Counted from the first letter of the stretch, positions 48,144-60,484 are shown. The stretch is 64,000 nucleotides of DNA from Seriola aureovittata (GCF_021018895.1 NC_079378.1:13230160-13294159), one strand, 5' to 3'. Numbers and translations: made by a program. The notes: a model not told the origin generated them from the sequence alone.

Positions 48144-51100
48144 GTAACGTTACGGGACACGTCCGCGTGAAGATGTTACAAACTGTTTCGTCGCCCCTCT
48201 CGTGTTACCAACGGCAGCTAGCATGAAGTGGCCGTTGTGTTAAAATGTATTGATCGATAGCCATTCACCGGTAACATTATCGACCATAAGTCGCTGTTAG
48301 GCAAATGTTTAAGTTGAGTTTTGTAACTGGACGCTAACGCCACACCCCCTCTAGATTGATAGCTGAGATCGCATTTCACAACAGAGGAGCTGCTGTAGCC
48401 TTGAAACCAGAGATCGTCTATGGAAGAAGTTGAGTTACTCCGTGTTTTCAACAATGCAGTGGGAATGTGGGTGTAACTGCTAGCCTTGTCCGTAATCACT
48501 CCCTGTTCACTATATAGTTCACCAAGTTCACTGTCCGCCATTTTTAATTGAGTGTCCGAGTTCTCCGTAAGTATATTCATTTTATATCCCTCAACGCAAT
48601 GCAGGTTACCACTGAGCGGCTCTACAGGTGTCAAAAGTGGCGCAAAAAGAAGGATGATGATGTTCCCTGTATAGTGAGAACCGAGCGGGAACACTATGGA
48701 GTGACTTCTATGTTAATAACCTCATTCGGACAGGCTCACCAAACTTGATCCATTTTTGTTGTTTTGGTAAACTGTGGCAATTATAGGCAGAGTTGGGAAA
48801 AGTAATGTTCACTCTGTTCCTTGGTAATTTAACAAATTTTTCCACAGGCACTTGGGGAAATGACAGAACATGGTTTTTAATTGACAGATGTCAAGCTGAG
48901 GGGAGAGCAGCATTTTTTGGTTGTTTGCTCATGCACATTGTGAATAAATCTGGGATGTTAGCTGGGTGAATAGCTATAGCTAGCTACAGACAAGTGTGCT
49001 TGTCAAGCTGCCTGTGTCTCAACTTCTCACCCCACTGTAGCTTTCACCCAACATCAGTGGCTCTCATGACAGAATCTTAGCTCTATGATTGGATGTTTTG
49101 GTGTTTAGATGCACCTTGGGAGACATAGTTAACTCAACCCCTGAAAAGTTTTATATGAAGTTAGGCCTTTCAACTTTTTATCAAAGAAAAAGATATTTTG
49201 TAACTCGGTTTTTAATCCTTTGGACTGATGATTGATTAATTGGGAGAGTTTCATGCAGATCCAAGATAAAGAAGAATTCCAGACAATCACCTAACGTTGT
49301 GAATGGACGCCTGAAGTATGTCTTTCCACTTTGCAGTTAATATGTGGCTGTTATATTTGTTATTCTTTGTAGCAGTGAGATTAAATCTATGTAAACCTTT
49401 ACTAGAGAGACATATGTTGCAACTTTTCCATTTCTCCAGATCTCTGAAATAAGAATCTGTTCTGCCATGCTTCACTGGGACATTTCTATTAGCTGGAAAC
49501 AGATACAGAGTTAGACCTCTCTGTTTTTATCTTATCTCAGACTGTAACCTCTGTTGCATGTGACCTCTGACCAACATGATAAATGACTGTCATGCAAACT
49601 TTTTTGGTGCACTGTGCGCCCACTGAAATCCTACATTGGTTTGCTCCATTTCAGGAATTTAAAATTTGTCCTCAGGCAATGGGTTCAGGGTTTTGCTCAG
49701 GGACACTTTGACAGCACTCGTTGCTGCTGCAGGTTACTAAACTTGTAACATTTAGTGTTGGGTTTTGTTTGAAAGTTTTGGATGTGAATGATGTAAATGA
49801 ATTTTGACATAATATAAAAATGACACAGTGATTCTTTTACTGTTTTTCAGAAGGCAAATATCCCAATTATCTGAACATAAGAAGCCGTATAAATAAAATA
49901 TATTTTATATATTTCTTACTGTTAACAAACACCATGAAATGACTGAAACCTACAATGTGATAGTCCATCTCTCAAACATTCTTATTTCCCTCTTCTATCT
50001 GTGGCAACAGTGAGGCTCATTTACATGTTTTTAATTGTTTTATTGTTGGTCTATGGCTCAGAGGAATAACATATCAGGGTTTGATAACCAGGCAATACTT
50101 TTTACCAGGGTTAGTACATTGTTGGTTTTGCTGTTTTCATGGGGGAAAAAAGGATATCACCAAACCTTCCCCTCAAACAGATGCATAGCTCAACATCACG
50201 CCACTAGAGAGAAAGTGACATGTAAATGACGCTAACAATGATCAGTTGTTTGTAGCATTGTCCACCTGCCATCGTTGCTGCTGCTGTTATTGCTGTGCAT
50301 TCACCCCACCATGTTCTCCCTCTGTGTCTTGTCTGTCCTGCAGAGGGGCCGTATGGAGTGTTTGCAGGCAGAGATGCATCCAGAGGTCTGGCTACGTTCT
50401 GTCTGGAGAAAGAGGCCCTGAAAGACGAACACGACGACCTGTCCGACCTAAACGCCATGCAGCAGGAGAGTCTCTCTGAGTGGGAGACTCAGTTCACCTG
50501 TAAGTAGAGATGTGACTGGATCAGATTTTCACATTACGATTATTGTGGCCAAAATATCACTTGATCTTTTCTCACTTTCCCTTTTATATAGATAGACAGA
50601 CAGACAGACAGACAGACTTTATTTATCCCCATATGAAATTTGTCTGCTATATAAATAAACGTTATAATTTATTCCTTTTATTTGATTTTATTACCCCAAA
50701 TACTTTCCTGTCCAGTGGGAATTTGAAGCATATTTTACACACCTATTCCTGGTGTCCTGATTTCTGAGTGTTAACGATTGTAATTATTTTTAGTTAGTAA
50801 ACAGCAGTGGGCAGATGGACAGTTACTGAGTTAGCTCAGTTACTTTGAGCTCTCTGCTTTTTGACATTTTGTTAACTTCATCAAGTCACTGAAAAAAATG
50901 GTTGGATTAATCGGTAATGAAAATAATGATTCGTTTCAGTTCCACCAAGTTAGGTTTCATAGAGTTCTCTTGTTAGTTAATAAACAGATACATGTTGCAA
51001 TTTTCTTCAAAAATGACAGTAAATATTTAACTTTATGGCTTAGGTGATTTAAAAAAAAAAAAAAAAAAATGTTACATGAATAAATTTCAGAAAAGCTACA

Positions 51101-51241
51101 GTACAAAACACGATGAAATGATCTTGACTGTTTTCATCCATTACAGTTAAGTATGACTACGTCGGCAAGCTTCTGAAACCAGGAGAGGAGCCCACAGAGT
51201 ACACAGACGACGAGGAAGGAAAAGACAAAAAGGCGGACTAG
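47849..51241 (+). CDS. pgrmc1: PGRMC1 membrane haem-binding protein, complete (3 exons)
   Basis: PGRMC1 is an ER-membrane, cytochrome-b5-like haem-binding protein that associates with cytochromes P450 and sterol metabolism (known). Exons 47849-48143, 50344-50499 and 51147-51241 join in phase to 546 nt, or 181 residues (human 195). An N-terminal membrane segment lies at ~18-36 ([20 protein letters not shown]), and the cytochrome-b5-like domain at ~55-155 ([29 protein letters not shown]). Tyr102 in GPEGPYG corresponds to the haem-ligand Tyr113 of human PGRMC1; Tyr96 is also kept. The C-terminus is acidic. The EIFTSPLNL start separates it from PGRMC2. The ATG is in good context (GCAAACATGG). Confidence 0.96.
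48470..48730. repeat. pgrmc1: Probable TATATAGT-type repeat in pgrmc1 intron 1
   Basis: CCCTGTTCACTATATAGTTC, GTCCGCCATTTTTAATTGAG, AGTATATTCATTTTATATCC and GGGAACACTATGGAGTG resemble a dispersed fish repeat with CACTATA-type ends. Confidence 0.45.
50344..50499 (+). CDS. pgrmc1: pgrmc1 exon 2
   Basis: [20 protein letters not shown] through WETQFT, the haem-binding core. Acceptor tgtcctgcag, donor acct|gtaagt, phase 1. Confidence 0.96.
51147..51241 (+). CDS. pgrmc1: pgrmc1 exon 3
   Basis: [20 protein letters not shown], then an acidic/Lys-rich end and TAG at 51239-51241. Acceptor ccattacag. Confidence 0.96.
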
Positions 51242-53344
51242 ACAATGAAAAGTGACCAAGAGGGAAAAATGACAGATGCCTTAATGTTTGTTTGTAATTT
51301 GATGCTGGTTGCCTCCTGTTAGGGCCATTCACAGAAAACTCCTCCATCTTCTGTTTGCATTCTAGTATTTTTGGATCATCACAGTCCTGGAATATATATG
51401 CCGACTGAACTCCATTAATTTCCATTTATGTTATGTGAAGGTTAGATGGCATTAACAGCTAAATATACTGCTTTCTGATATAGAGTAGTGCAGCGTTGTT
51501 AGAGTTTAGATCACTTTTTATGAAGTTAAACATGGATCCTTACATTGTTGTGGAGAATCAGAACTCAAGAAAATGAAGGACTGGTTCCAACATTTTTATG
51601 AAGCTGCTGATGGTTAAATGTCCTGCAGGTTTTAAGAAGGAGATCAGTTTTGTTCAGCCCACCTCAATTACAGCTCGTCAAATCAGTTTGGTGATCCGTG
51701 ATCCACAGGTCTGATGTACACTTTGTTAATATTGCTGGTTGTACACATTCCTTTCATGCAAGGTTCAGCTCTCTTGGTTTTGAAATTAATTATCTCAGGA
51801 AGTTTCATTCAAAGTTAAGAAAAATACAACTTAAAGGAAAATATTGGTATTTTTCAACTTGAGCCTTTTTCTCATAGTTGTCTCTATTTTGACTATTGTG
51901 CTTTGCTAAATTTGTACTTGCCACTGTCTGTTGATAGAAATCATTTTCAAACAATGTCTTTGAGTCCAACTAAAAGATAGTTTGGTTAGCTTACAAGATT
52001 TGTTTGTTTACTTTTGCTTGGATTCTGAGACAAATGTTTGAAATGACGTATGTAAAATCAGTTTATTTTGAAAGCTCTGGGAGGTTCACATTGTTTGCCC
52101 TGGTATACAACGTTTTGCTTGAATTGTGTCTCCTGAATCTCTACAACGGGGGTGGCAAGTGCAGAATTAGCACAACCCATAGTAATAAACACCCAGGTTG
52201 AAAAAAAAAAAAAAAACCCCAACATAATTTTCCTTTAACAAGAGAGCCAATGCAGCTAATTGGACCAAACACTAATGAGCTGAGGTAAATATTTTTAGAC
52301 ATTGAAGATGTCATCACATAAACAATGCAAACCATATCTCTTTTAAAGCACTTTTTCTCAATAAACTGCACCTAATTGTAACCAAGCTGCCAGTTGTATC
52401 CTTTCTGGCTTAAAGCCTAAATCACCATTATATAAGAGACGATATTTCTCAGCTCTTCACAATTAAAGAGGATGATGACATTCAGATGTTTGGAGCATTC
52501 CAACACATCACATGGATCTGCTGATCTGAACAGTCCTGTACATTTAAACTAGATTTAAACTGTCTGACTTTCAGTGCTCATTTCTATTGACACCCCTTAA
52601 GTAACTGAAACCAATTTTCATAATTGATTAACCATTTCGGTCGTTTATCAAGTAAAGATATTGATCATTCTCTGTTTTTTTGAGTTTTGAGTTTCTCAAA
52701 TATAAGAATTAGCTGCTTTTCTAAATTGTAAGTTGAATCTCCTTTTGATTTGGACAGTAGGTCGGACAAAAGTAATGTGCAATGATTTTTTCAAAAAATA
52801 AATGAGTAAAAACAACTGAATAGGCAGCCCTCATTCACATGCAGTAATGTTTTTAATGTTAACGGTTGTAGTTCATCACATGGTGCCAAGGAAAAGTGTC
52901 AGAAAGTTCAAAGTACAGAGAAATGACATAAGTTAGGTGAAAGTGTCTGATGACAACTAGGTAAGAGATAAATATGTTGATTGCTAATTAAATCATTTTT
53001 CAGCAATATTTCGCAGTCCAAGTTGGAGTGACAGGCTTTTCTACTATTGTGTCAGTGTATTCCTGCAGAGGCTTTGTTTGCAAGGAAATATTGTTAATTT
53101 TTAATCCTGAAGTTATGTGTAAGAAGTTAGTTTTTCTGACCGTAGAAAAATGTGCTGTGTTAAATAATCTGTTAACAATATTTTTCTTTGCCACCATCAT
53201 CCGTGTAAAAGCTGGAGAGATTGGCCACTTTCCATAAAAACAGATTCAATGAGGGAACATTTTCAGTATGCATGTACATACATAAATTAATGTCATGGTA
53301 CTGTCATACCGTTATTATCCTGAATGATATTTTGATTTAATAAA
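51242..53344 (+). other. pgrmc1: pgrmc1 3' UTR and downstream DNA
   Basis: No further coding exon. AATAAA hexamers at 52360-52365 and 53339-53344 are candidate polyadenylation signals, giving a 3' UTR of about 1.1 or 2.1 kb. An interspersed repeat lies near 52565-52810, between the two signals. Confidence 0.45.
52565..52810. repeat. Repeat copy, same family as 44100-44435
   Basis: AATTGATTAACCATTTCGGT, GGACAGTAGGTCGGACAAAA and a terminal AATGATTTTTTC block in the typical order, within the pgrmc1 3' region. Confidence 0.6.
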
Positions 53345-53958
53345 GAAAATTACAAAATGAACACCTGCTAGTGTATTTATTTTTCTTTTCAAGAACCCCC
53401 CACCCCGAGCTGCTACACCTCATAATTTCCTGGTAAAATTCTCTCCACCACTACCTGCATCCAGGAAATCCTTGCAAATTATGGGGAAATTTATACAGTA
53501 AATTAATTTGAATAAAATAGTTTTATGCAAAATGTTGGCCAGCTCTGCCAGCGAATTGCATATTTTGTTGATTTTTAAAGTGGAAAGAAGTAAATACAAC
53601 CCCTGTAACAAACTGTCGTTAAAATGAGCCTTTCTTCAAAAGTTAATTTACAGTAACCTTTTATTTTATGAAAAATATTAAACAGAAATTGGTTTCAGAT
53701 GATGATAAAGGTGAATAATTCGGGGTTTTATTTTTTTGTTTTGAGTGTATCGCATTATTAAAGCATCTCCCGAATTTAATTTGATTTGCGAATTATAATA
53801 AACCAAAAACTAAGGCATGTAAATACAGTAGAAACTCTTATATGCACACTTGAAATCTAACTCTTGAAAAGTGGAAATATTTCGCCCTTATATAAGTATT
53901 TGGATAAGTACTGACTATTATCAGTTTTATCGATATTTTTGACGTAAACCAACTAAAG

Positions 53959-53962
53959 AAAA
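53959..53962 (-). terminator. RNA polymerase III T4 terminator
   Basis: TTTT on the minus strand five nt beyond the 3' end of the tRNA-Leu gene, the simple Pol III terminator expected there. Confidence 0.7.
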
Positions 53963-53967
53963 GTATG

Positions 53968-54078
53968 TGTCAGAAGTGGGATTCGAACCCACGCCTCCAT
54001 TCGGAGACCAGAAGTCCCGTTGCAGCGGAAGGAGCTTATCCTTGAGTCTGGCGCCTTAGACCACTCGGCCATCCTGAC
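53968..54078 (-). tRNA. tRNA-Leu(CAA) with 27-nt intron
   Basis: A 111-nt minus-strand gene. The 7-bp acceptor stem GTCAGGA/TTCTGAC has one G-U pair, followed by discriminator A. A-box-like TGGCCGAGTGG and B box GGTTCGAATCC are intact. The anticodon stem CCAGA/TCTGG closes a CTCAAGT loop with anticodon CAA (54042-54044). A 27-nt intron (54014-54040) follows G37, the usual place for tRNA-Leu(CAA) introns in animals. A long class II variable arm is present. Nothing indicates decay. Confidence 0.95.
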
Positions 54079-54319
54079 ACGGTGTAGTAAGAGCCATAAA
54101 GTTTGAGTTTTATTTATAATACGCATATGATACACTGAAATATTAATTTGGTTATCATATAAGTTGTAGTATTTGTAACATAAATAACTACTTATCCACT
54201 TTATGTTTGTCTTTTGTCTTACTACATGTCGCTTCCATTTACGCACTAAACGTGTAGTTTTTTTTCGACGCATGCTCATTTCGACAGTCGTAATATCCGC
54301 TCTGTCTACGTGCGGCAGC

Positions 54320-54369
54320 CATTACACTTCCGTTCTTCAAGGGTATCTGAAGACACTAGTCGAAACAAC
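54320..54369 (+). promoter_or_regulatory. cox7b: cox7b proximal promoter with ETS-like site
   Basis: ACTTCCG at 54326-54332, 38 nt before the ATG, fits the ETS/GABP (NRF-2) core seen in many nuclear respiratory-chain promoters; gccatt just upstream resembles a YY1 site. Prediction from motif only. Confidence 0.4.
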
Positions 54370-54406
54370 ATGTACCGGTTTGCTAAAGCTGCAGTTAACG
54401 CTACTG
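54370..54406 (+). CDS. cox7b: cox7b exon 1
   Basis: MYRFAKAAVNAT, start of the mitochondrial presequence. Donor actg|gtaagc, phase 1. Confidence 0.93.
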
Positions 54407-57400
54407 GTAAGCAAACTGGGTTTTCATAGAAATATATTCTGTATGTATCTATTTAGATCAGGCGGCAGTTCAATTACAGTCGAACACAAGTTTGACCGGC
54501 CTCTGTTTGGTCGGTGACCGCGGTCTGCGTGTTAACACCCTACTGTTAGCCAGCTAACATTAGCATCTCACCAAAGAAGTCGTAATATGTCTTAAAACAC
54601 ATGTATTTGTGTAAGTAAATGTATTAAATTATTGTCCACAAATTAAACTACTTATTGCGTTTGAAGTAGCCTTTTGGTAGGCATTTTTTCTTCTTTGAGG
54701 TGTCATTGTCCGACACAGTAATGTGATTGTAATATTTATCATCTTTCGTGTAACTGTGAAAATGTATCAGTTTCTTACTGATAAGATTAGGCAACGGTAA
54801 ACCGTAAAGATGGTGCCCACGAAACTAGAGTGTGTGATAAAGAAAGGGCAAATAAGGACAGTCTTCCCAGCTTTTGGAATGAGGGCCGATATGACCAATA
54901 AAAGTGATAGGATAGTTCGTTTCCCTGATGGGAAATGTTACCTCTTTGGGGAAAGCAATGTGACCATAATTTCCAATATATATTATTTTGTTAATTTGCC
55001 ATGGTCACATTTGAATTAAAAGTGAAAAAAGTTCATAAAATTCCAAAACCCAAGGTGACATGTTCAGCTCTCCAGTATTGACTGATTTACAATCCAAAAT
55101 TCAAAGATTTCAGTTCACAATTACATAAAACAGAGAAAAGCAGTTGCACTTTTGCAACACAACTGCAACAACAACTGAAACCGGTATCGGTTGCACGTTA
55201 ATTTTCTGTCCATAAATTCTCATTGCAGCTCTAAGATAACGACGGTATGACTTGCACAGGCATCCATTCTTCAGAATTGCTGGTGATTAATTTTCTGTCA
55301 ATGACTAATTAGATAATTGACTAATTATTACAGCTATTACAGTGTAACAATGCATATATGCCAGTTTTGGTTTCCACAGGACATTATTGCACTTTTTAGT
55401 AATAATATATTCTGAGTTTATAAATCAGTAGGTTAACACTCGTATGAGACAGATGAAAACTTGACATGACCATGAACATAGCATACAAATCTAGACAAGA
55501 CAACTGAAGAGAAAAGAACAGAGGTCATTGGTTTTATTTTTTATTTTTTTTATAACCCTAACAACTAATTTATTAGTAAACAAATCGTTTCAGCTCTAGA
55601 TAAACAAATTGACAGTCTTGATTAGAATATCCAGGAGAATTTATTTCAGTCCTTTTTATTTTCCACCTTTCTCACACTTGACTTCCTGTCATTACTCTCA
55701 TGACTGCATCTTGACTCATGCATATTTTACATTTAATAGTGTTCAGCTTTAGATAATCCTTATGTGTGTAGTCTCCATAAAGAGGACTTGGAATGCTTGA
55801 AAGTGAAGTCATAAATGATAAAAGTTGGTAATAGTGCAGTGTGTTTTGTTGTTGTCCAGGTCAGGCCGTGCGGCAGGTGAGGCATGGCTCCACCACCAGC
55901 CAGGACTTCCACTCCAAGTATGGCACTGGCCTGCTGATCGGTGGAGCTGTCTTTTGCACGGCTGTGTGGTCATACGTAAGTAGCACTGTAGTGTCAGTCC
56001 ATGCCACATTTATTTATAGGTATGACCTGAACAGACATCTTGCTCATATAGAATAAAAGGAGTGCTGGTTAAATAGTGGTCATATTTTCAAGCATTTATA
56101 AATTAATGCTACACGTGTCCCCAGGGTTTCAGTGCAGGAGGAGAAAGAAGTTGGGGTGTGGGGGACCAGTTGCAATCTGGAAAATATTGGTGTTGTATAT
56201 AAAACATTATCAGTGTAGAGTCACATATTGTCTGGGAGGACAGTACGGATGCAGAAATATTGTGAACATGTAAGCCTTATGACTTTAAAGATCAACCAGA
56301 AGGTCATATTTGAATTAAAATATTTTCATGATTATACTGCAGTTTCTGTAGTTTTCTTATTATATTATTACATATTATAGTTTTTATATATAAAAAATGT
56401 ATCATGAAAACCGTAGACACAAATGCATAACCTAGACCTTACCTGTCAATTGACACCCTCTGCACACATCCTTAAAAAAACATCTATACTCACTTTACAA
56501 TCACTGTTCGAACAAAATATCAGGAACTTATGTCCAGGAGTTATTTTCCATTGATGTTATCGCCTTTAAATTTTCAAAAAAAAAGTGTCAGTTTTCGCTT
56601 TTGCTGGCAAAAACAGATTTTCCATTGCCAAGCTAGAAAAGAAAAATTAAAAGTGGTTCAAACTGTTAAGAATACCAATAAAATAATAGAGAAATGTGTT
56701 TGCACATGTAACATTTTGACTAAAAGTGGCCTCTGTCATACCTTGATGAAAATGTTATGTAAGCTGACCGTTCGTTTTGTTTTTTTGTTTGTTATTCTTG
56801 ATTCACAAATAACAGATATTATTTACCAAATTACATTTGTTTGGATAATTGTCCCCGACTGTCAGCTGCTAATTCTAACCACTGGAGGGCAATCTCAGCA
56901 TGTTTACTTTGACAGCTTGAATGGCTTTGTTTAATAAGTACATAAGTCTGAGAATGTTTTATTATTTTTACCACAATAAAGAGCCTAAAATATGCTCTAA
57001 GGTCAAAGATAGTTATAAGACATGTATATTGAAAGACAAAGTCTTTAGGTATATATTTTATCTTGTTATTTTATTTATTGTACTTATGACAGTTTGCAAA
57101 ACTGGTGTCACATTTGCATATATGAGACAAAAATGGTAAATGGACTTTTTATATTATATTTATAATATTCATGTAGCGCTTTTCTAGTATTACTGACCAC
57201 TCAGTGCGCTTTACAATACTTGCCACATTCACCCATTCACTCACACATTCATACATTATAGTCGCATAATGATGGAACTGCCATCAGGGGCAAAGTGGGG
57301 TTCAGTATCTTGCCCAAGGACACTTCGACACGTGGACTTGAGGAGCCAGGGATTGCACCACTGACCACCAAGCTTCTAATTATTGGATGGCTCTCAGCCA

Positions 57401-57690
57401 CAGGAGGTAGAGGGAGTGTTCAGGCCTCACTAAAATTAAACAAAAATGGTAAAGAGGTCAACAGGATTCATAATGACAGATGCTTTATAAAAAAAGAATT
57501 AACATTCACTTTTCTGTCTACAAGATTTCTAATAAGAGGGTGCTGGTGTCTTTTTTAAAATAAGTTTGTTTTGGGATGAAATGATGTGTTTCCTGTCTTT
57601 GTGCAGGTGCTGACTCAGACTGGCATCACCTGGAATTTGTCACCAGTCGGAAAGGTCATGCCCAAAGAGTGGAGAGAGGCTGAGGAGTGA
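54370..57690 (+). CDS. cox7b: Cytochrome c oxidase subunit 7B, complete (3 exons)
   Basis: COX7B is a small nuclear-encoded subunit of respiratory complex IV in the mitochondrial inner membrane (known). Exons 54370-54406, 55860-55975 and 57607-57690 join in phase to 237 nt, or 78 residues (human precursor 80). MYRFAKAAVNATGQAVRQVR reads as a basic amphipathic presequence. Then come DFHSKYG, one membrane span (GLLIGGAVFCTAVWSYV) and ITWNLSPVGKVMPKEWREAE, matching human IEWNLSPVGRVTPKEWRNQ. AATAAA at 57813-57818 is a good polyadenylation signal. The neighbouring pgk1 fits human Xq21. Confidence 0.96.
55040..55345. repeat. Repeat copy, same family as 44100-44435
   Basis: CCAAAACCCAAGGTGACATG, CCAAAATTCAAAGATTTCAG, then ATTAATTTTCTGTCAATGAC and TAATTATTACAGCT. 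In cox7b intron 1. Confidence 0.65.
55860..55975 (+). CDS. cox7b: cox7b exon 2
   Basis: GQAVRQVRHGSTTSQDFHSK through AVWSY: end of the presequence and most of the membrane span. Acceptor gttgtccag, donor tac|gtaagt, phase 0. Confidence 0.95.
57135..57440 (+). repeat. AAATGGACTT..TAGCGCTTTTCTAGT teleost repeat
   Basis: GTAGCGCTTTTCTAGTATTA, CACATTCACCCATTCACTCA, TCAGTATCTTGCCCAAGGAC and GAGGAGCCAGGGATTGCACC in order: a near-complete copy of a very common teleost repeat, in cox7b intron 2 just before the last exon. Confidence 0.75.
57607..57690 (+). CDS. cox7b: cox7b exon 3
   Basis: VLTQTGITWNLSPVGKVMPK then EWREAEE and TGA. The most conserved part of the protein. Acceptor ctttgtgcag. Confidence 0.96.
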   Translation: MLTQTGITWNLSPVGKVMPKEWREAEE

Positions 57691-57812
57691 AGAGCCGCCA
57701 TGACAGACCTTGTTCTCACCTAATGAACCTTCTGGTTGTACAGATGAATAATGAATATCTGTGTGTTCAGACAGTTAATGCCTGTGCTTATTCCAACATG
57801 TTACTTTGTTCA

Positions 57813-57818
57813 AATAAA
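57813..57818 (+). promoter_or_regulatory. cox7b: cox7b polyadenylation signal
   Basis: AATAAA 123 nt after the cox7b stop codon, followed by a T-rich stretch. Confidence 0.75.
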
Positions 57819-58479
57819 TTATCTGTGATTCTACTGACAATTGTTTCCTCTTTTAGCTGTGTACAGTAGCTACCATTATCTATCACAGCAATCTCTCCAG
57901 CAGTCCGTCAGTCAGTGGTTAATCCAAGTTGACATGTTAATGTTGAAAGTCATTATCAAATTTACATCCAAGTATGAGGATTGATTTTTTTTTTTTTTAA
58001 ATGAAGGGGAACTGTTTGGACAATCTGTCATACTACATCTAATTACACCATTCAATTTAAGAGACTGACATTTGCTCATATAAACAACTCTATCCCACAG
58101 CAAGCTACTGGAAACTGAAGAGTTGTTTACTCTTGCATATGTTTACCATCACTGATTGATTAATATAATAGCACCCATTTGTTCATGCATTTTCTTAATT
58201 GTGTTTGTGTACAGTTCTCTGAAATGCAAAGTCACTTCTCAAGAACACATTGCCAACCTCTGCGAGTTGGTTGATGCACGTTCACCTTTATTGAGGGGGA
58301 TCCCTGTGGCCAGAGAACATGAAGCCACTGCAGAACAAACGGTAAAATTCTCAATATTGCTTAAGACTGGTTCATAAATAACACATCTTTCCCATAAATT
58401 GGGAGGAGGAAGTATTCAAATCTTATGCCTAAGACTAGAATATCAAAATACAAAACTATACATTCAAAATTTTACTTCA

Positions 58480-58705
58480 GTACAGAGCTGAAACACTCAA
58501 TTAATTGATTATTCTTTGACAGACATAATTTTGATAAATGATTGTCCACCTATTTTTGAAATTAAAAAAAACAAACTATTCTGTAGTTCCACCTTCTCCA
58601 GTGTGAAGCTTTGCTAGTTTTTATATCAGTGTAAATAGAACATCTTTTGGTTTTGGTTGTTGGTTGGACAAAACAAGACATCTGAAGGCTTTGCGCTGGG
58701 ATCTG
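58480..58705. repeat. Repeat copy, same family as 44100-44435
   Basis: GAGCTGAAACACTCAATTAA, GATAAATGATTGTCCACC, CTTCTCCAGTGTGAAG and GGTTGGACAAAACAAGACAT in the usual order. Confidence 0.65.
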
Positions 58706-58859
58706 GGAACCTTTTTCACTCTTCTCTAACATTTTGTCCCTGAACAGTTTGTTCTGCTCTGAAGGAGTTTTTTTCTTTCTTTATTGAACAATAAATCTAC
58801 AAAAAAAAACAAGGCAGGTTAACGATGGTAATTAAGTTCCCTGGGTTGTGTCAGAGATT

Positions 58860-59050
58860 TGAGATCAAATATATAAAATAAAAAATATTGCAAATTGCAT
58901 ATTTGCTTTTACTTGTACTTCACTTGAGTCTTTCCTTTTCATGTCACTTTGTACATCTACGTCACTACATGTCAGATAGTATTTTTTTACTCCACTACAT
59001 TTATCTGATAGCTTTACAATATTAAGATCTTCCATACAAAACATGTATGA
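58860..59050. repeat. Interspersed repeat fragment (AGTACATTTACTC type)
   Basis: Contains TTTTACTCCACTACATTTAT, CTGATAGCTTTAC and TACAAAACAT, matching the internal part of the 360-740 family. Confidence 0.55.
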
Positions 59051-60257
59051 GATCCAGGCCAGAGGGTGAGAAAGAGGTAGAGGACCCAATGGAAGAGGCG
59101 GAAAACATGGACAGTGCCAGCTTCAAGCGTGGAAAAAACTGCCCTGACAACAACAAGGTTGATTAACTAGCTGGGGAACCAAGGAAAATGAATGATTCCT
59201 CTGGTTTTGACACAGAGATGGTGAGCCACAGGAGCCACAGAATCAGTCATCAGATGTCATGAGTTTGATCCTACTCACATGAGCACGCGATACCTGGACA
59301 CAGTCGGAGCATCGGGCGCATCTGTGATAGAAAGACACACAGTTCCATTGTCATGTCATGATGAAGTACACTTGCGTGCGTATTTGTTGTCTTGCTCCTC
59401 AGGCTCTGTGGGCCTAAGCTCTGGAACCTGCCTCCTCACGTTATTGGTTGGATCTGAGGAGCTACGGCCAATTAGTCCAGCTCATCAGCCCATTAGCCCT
59501 TTAGTTCACCTGGAGTATAATGGGGATGAGGAGCTGCATTTCAGGTCCCTCTCTTCCTGCCACAGGCTTTTGCCTGTATGTAAGTGTGTATGTAGGCTAT
59601 ACTATATATGTACGTATGTATGTTTGTTTGTTAAGAGCTATGTTTGTCCACATGTTAACTATGGTTTGTTTAATTTCAGTCACTGGTTGTACATTAAGTT
59701 ACTACTAGTATGATATAATCTGTAAGTTTTAAATCTTGGGAGAAGATACTCTGTAGGGGAGAGCTGCCATTGTGTGATTGACAATTGGAGCAGAAAGTGA
59801 GTTTGAAAATAAATGCTACAATGGTCAAGATACAGAAATTCAAGCTAGACTGGATTTTGAAAAGAAAATCAATGACCCCACCATTTTTATGATGAAGATG
59901 ATTTGAATTTATTGTTCCTATATTTTATGCTTTGCTGTTATCACGTTAAATCCAATGACTGTGAATGACTATAAAATGTATTTGTCTGTAAGGGAAATGT
60001 GGTCAATTTTAGACTTGTTTTCAATCAATGTGGAAAACTTTTATGCACCCCTGAGCAAGCTCCAAAATAGAAAATAATGAGAAACTGCTACTCTTTCAGA
60101 AAACATGGTGAAGCACATGTGTTTTCTTATGTTTCAGAGTGTTTTGTACAGTTATTTATTTAATGGTATTTTTAGTTCTGTGATATTTTGTTATATTGTC
60201 TTCCTCCTGCTATGCATATATGTAAAATACATTCATGCAGCAATTTATTCATTTATT

Positions 60258-60310
60258 TATATATATATGTGTCTGTATATATATATATATATATCTATCT
60301 ATATTTATTT
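60258..60310 (+). repeat. (TA)n/TATC microsatellite
   Basis: AT-rich simple repeat about 300 nt upstream of the pgk1 ATG. Confidence 0.9.
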
Positions 60311-60447
60311 TATTTATTTATTTATTTTAAATGGGGAGACTTGCAGTAAATTGTATCAGAACCAGTCTATGATCAGACGACAATGTTACGTCAGAGAACT
60401 AACAGCAACTGAATCCAACCAAATGCAAGACCGTCATCCTGCTGTAG

Positions 60448-60484
60448 CCAATCACCGGCGGGGGAGGGTGCTCTGCCCCGCCCC
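60448..60484 (+). promoter_or_regulatory. pgk1: pgk1 proximal promoter: CCAAT and GC boxes
   Basis: CCAAT at 60448-60452 and a GC box (ccccgcccc) at 60476-60484 lie 125-165 nt before the pgk1 ATG, in a locally G+C-rich stretch. This is the usual TATA-less housekeeping layout. Confidence 0.6.

Larger units (their letters stand above)
57830..60420. other. cox7b-pgk1 intergenic region
   Basis: No supported gene. Contains repeat fragments near 58480-58705 and 58860-59050, a 39-codon open stretch at 59047-59166 of unknown meaning, A+T-rich DNA, and a (TA)n/TATC tract at about 60258-60310. None of the conserved atp7a motifs (GMTCxxC metal-binding repeats, DKTGT, CPC) was noticed. Confidence 0.6.

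Noticed and set aside
56530..56934. 134-codon open frame in cox7b intron 2
   Set aside because: Low-complexity, hydrophobic A+T-rich translation without family similarity; intronic.
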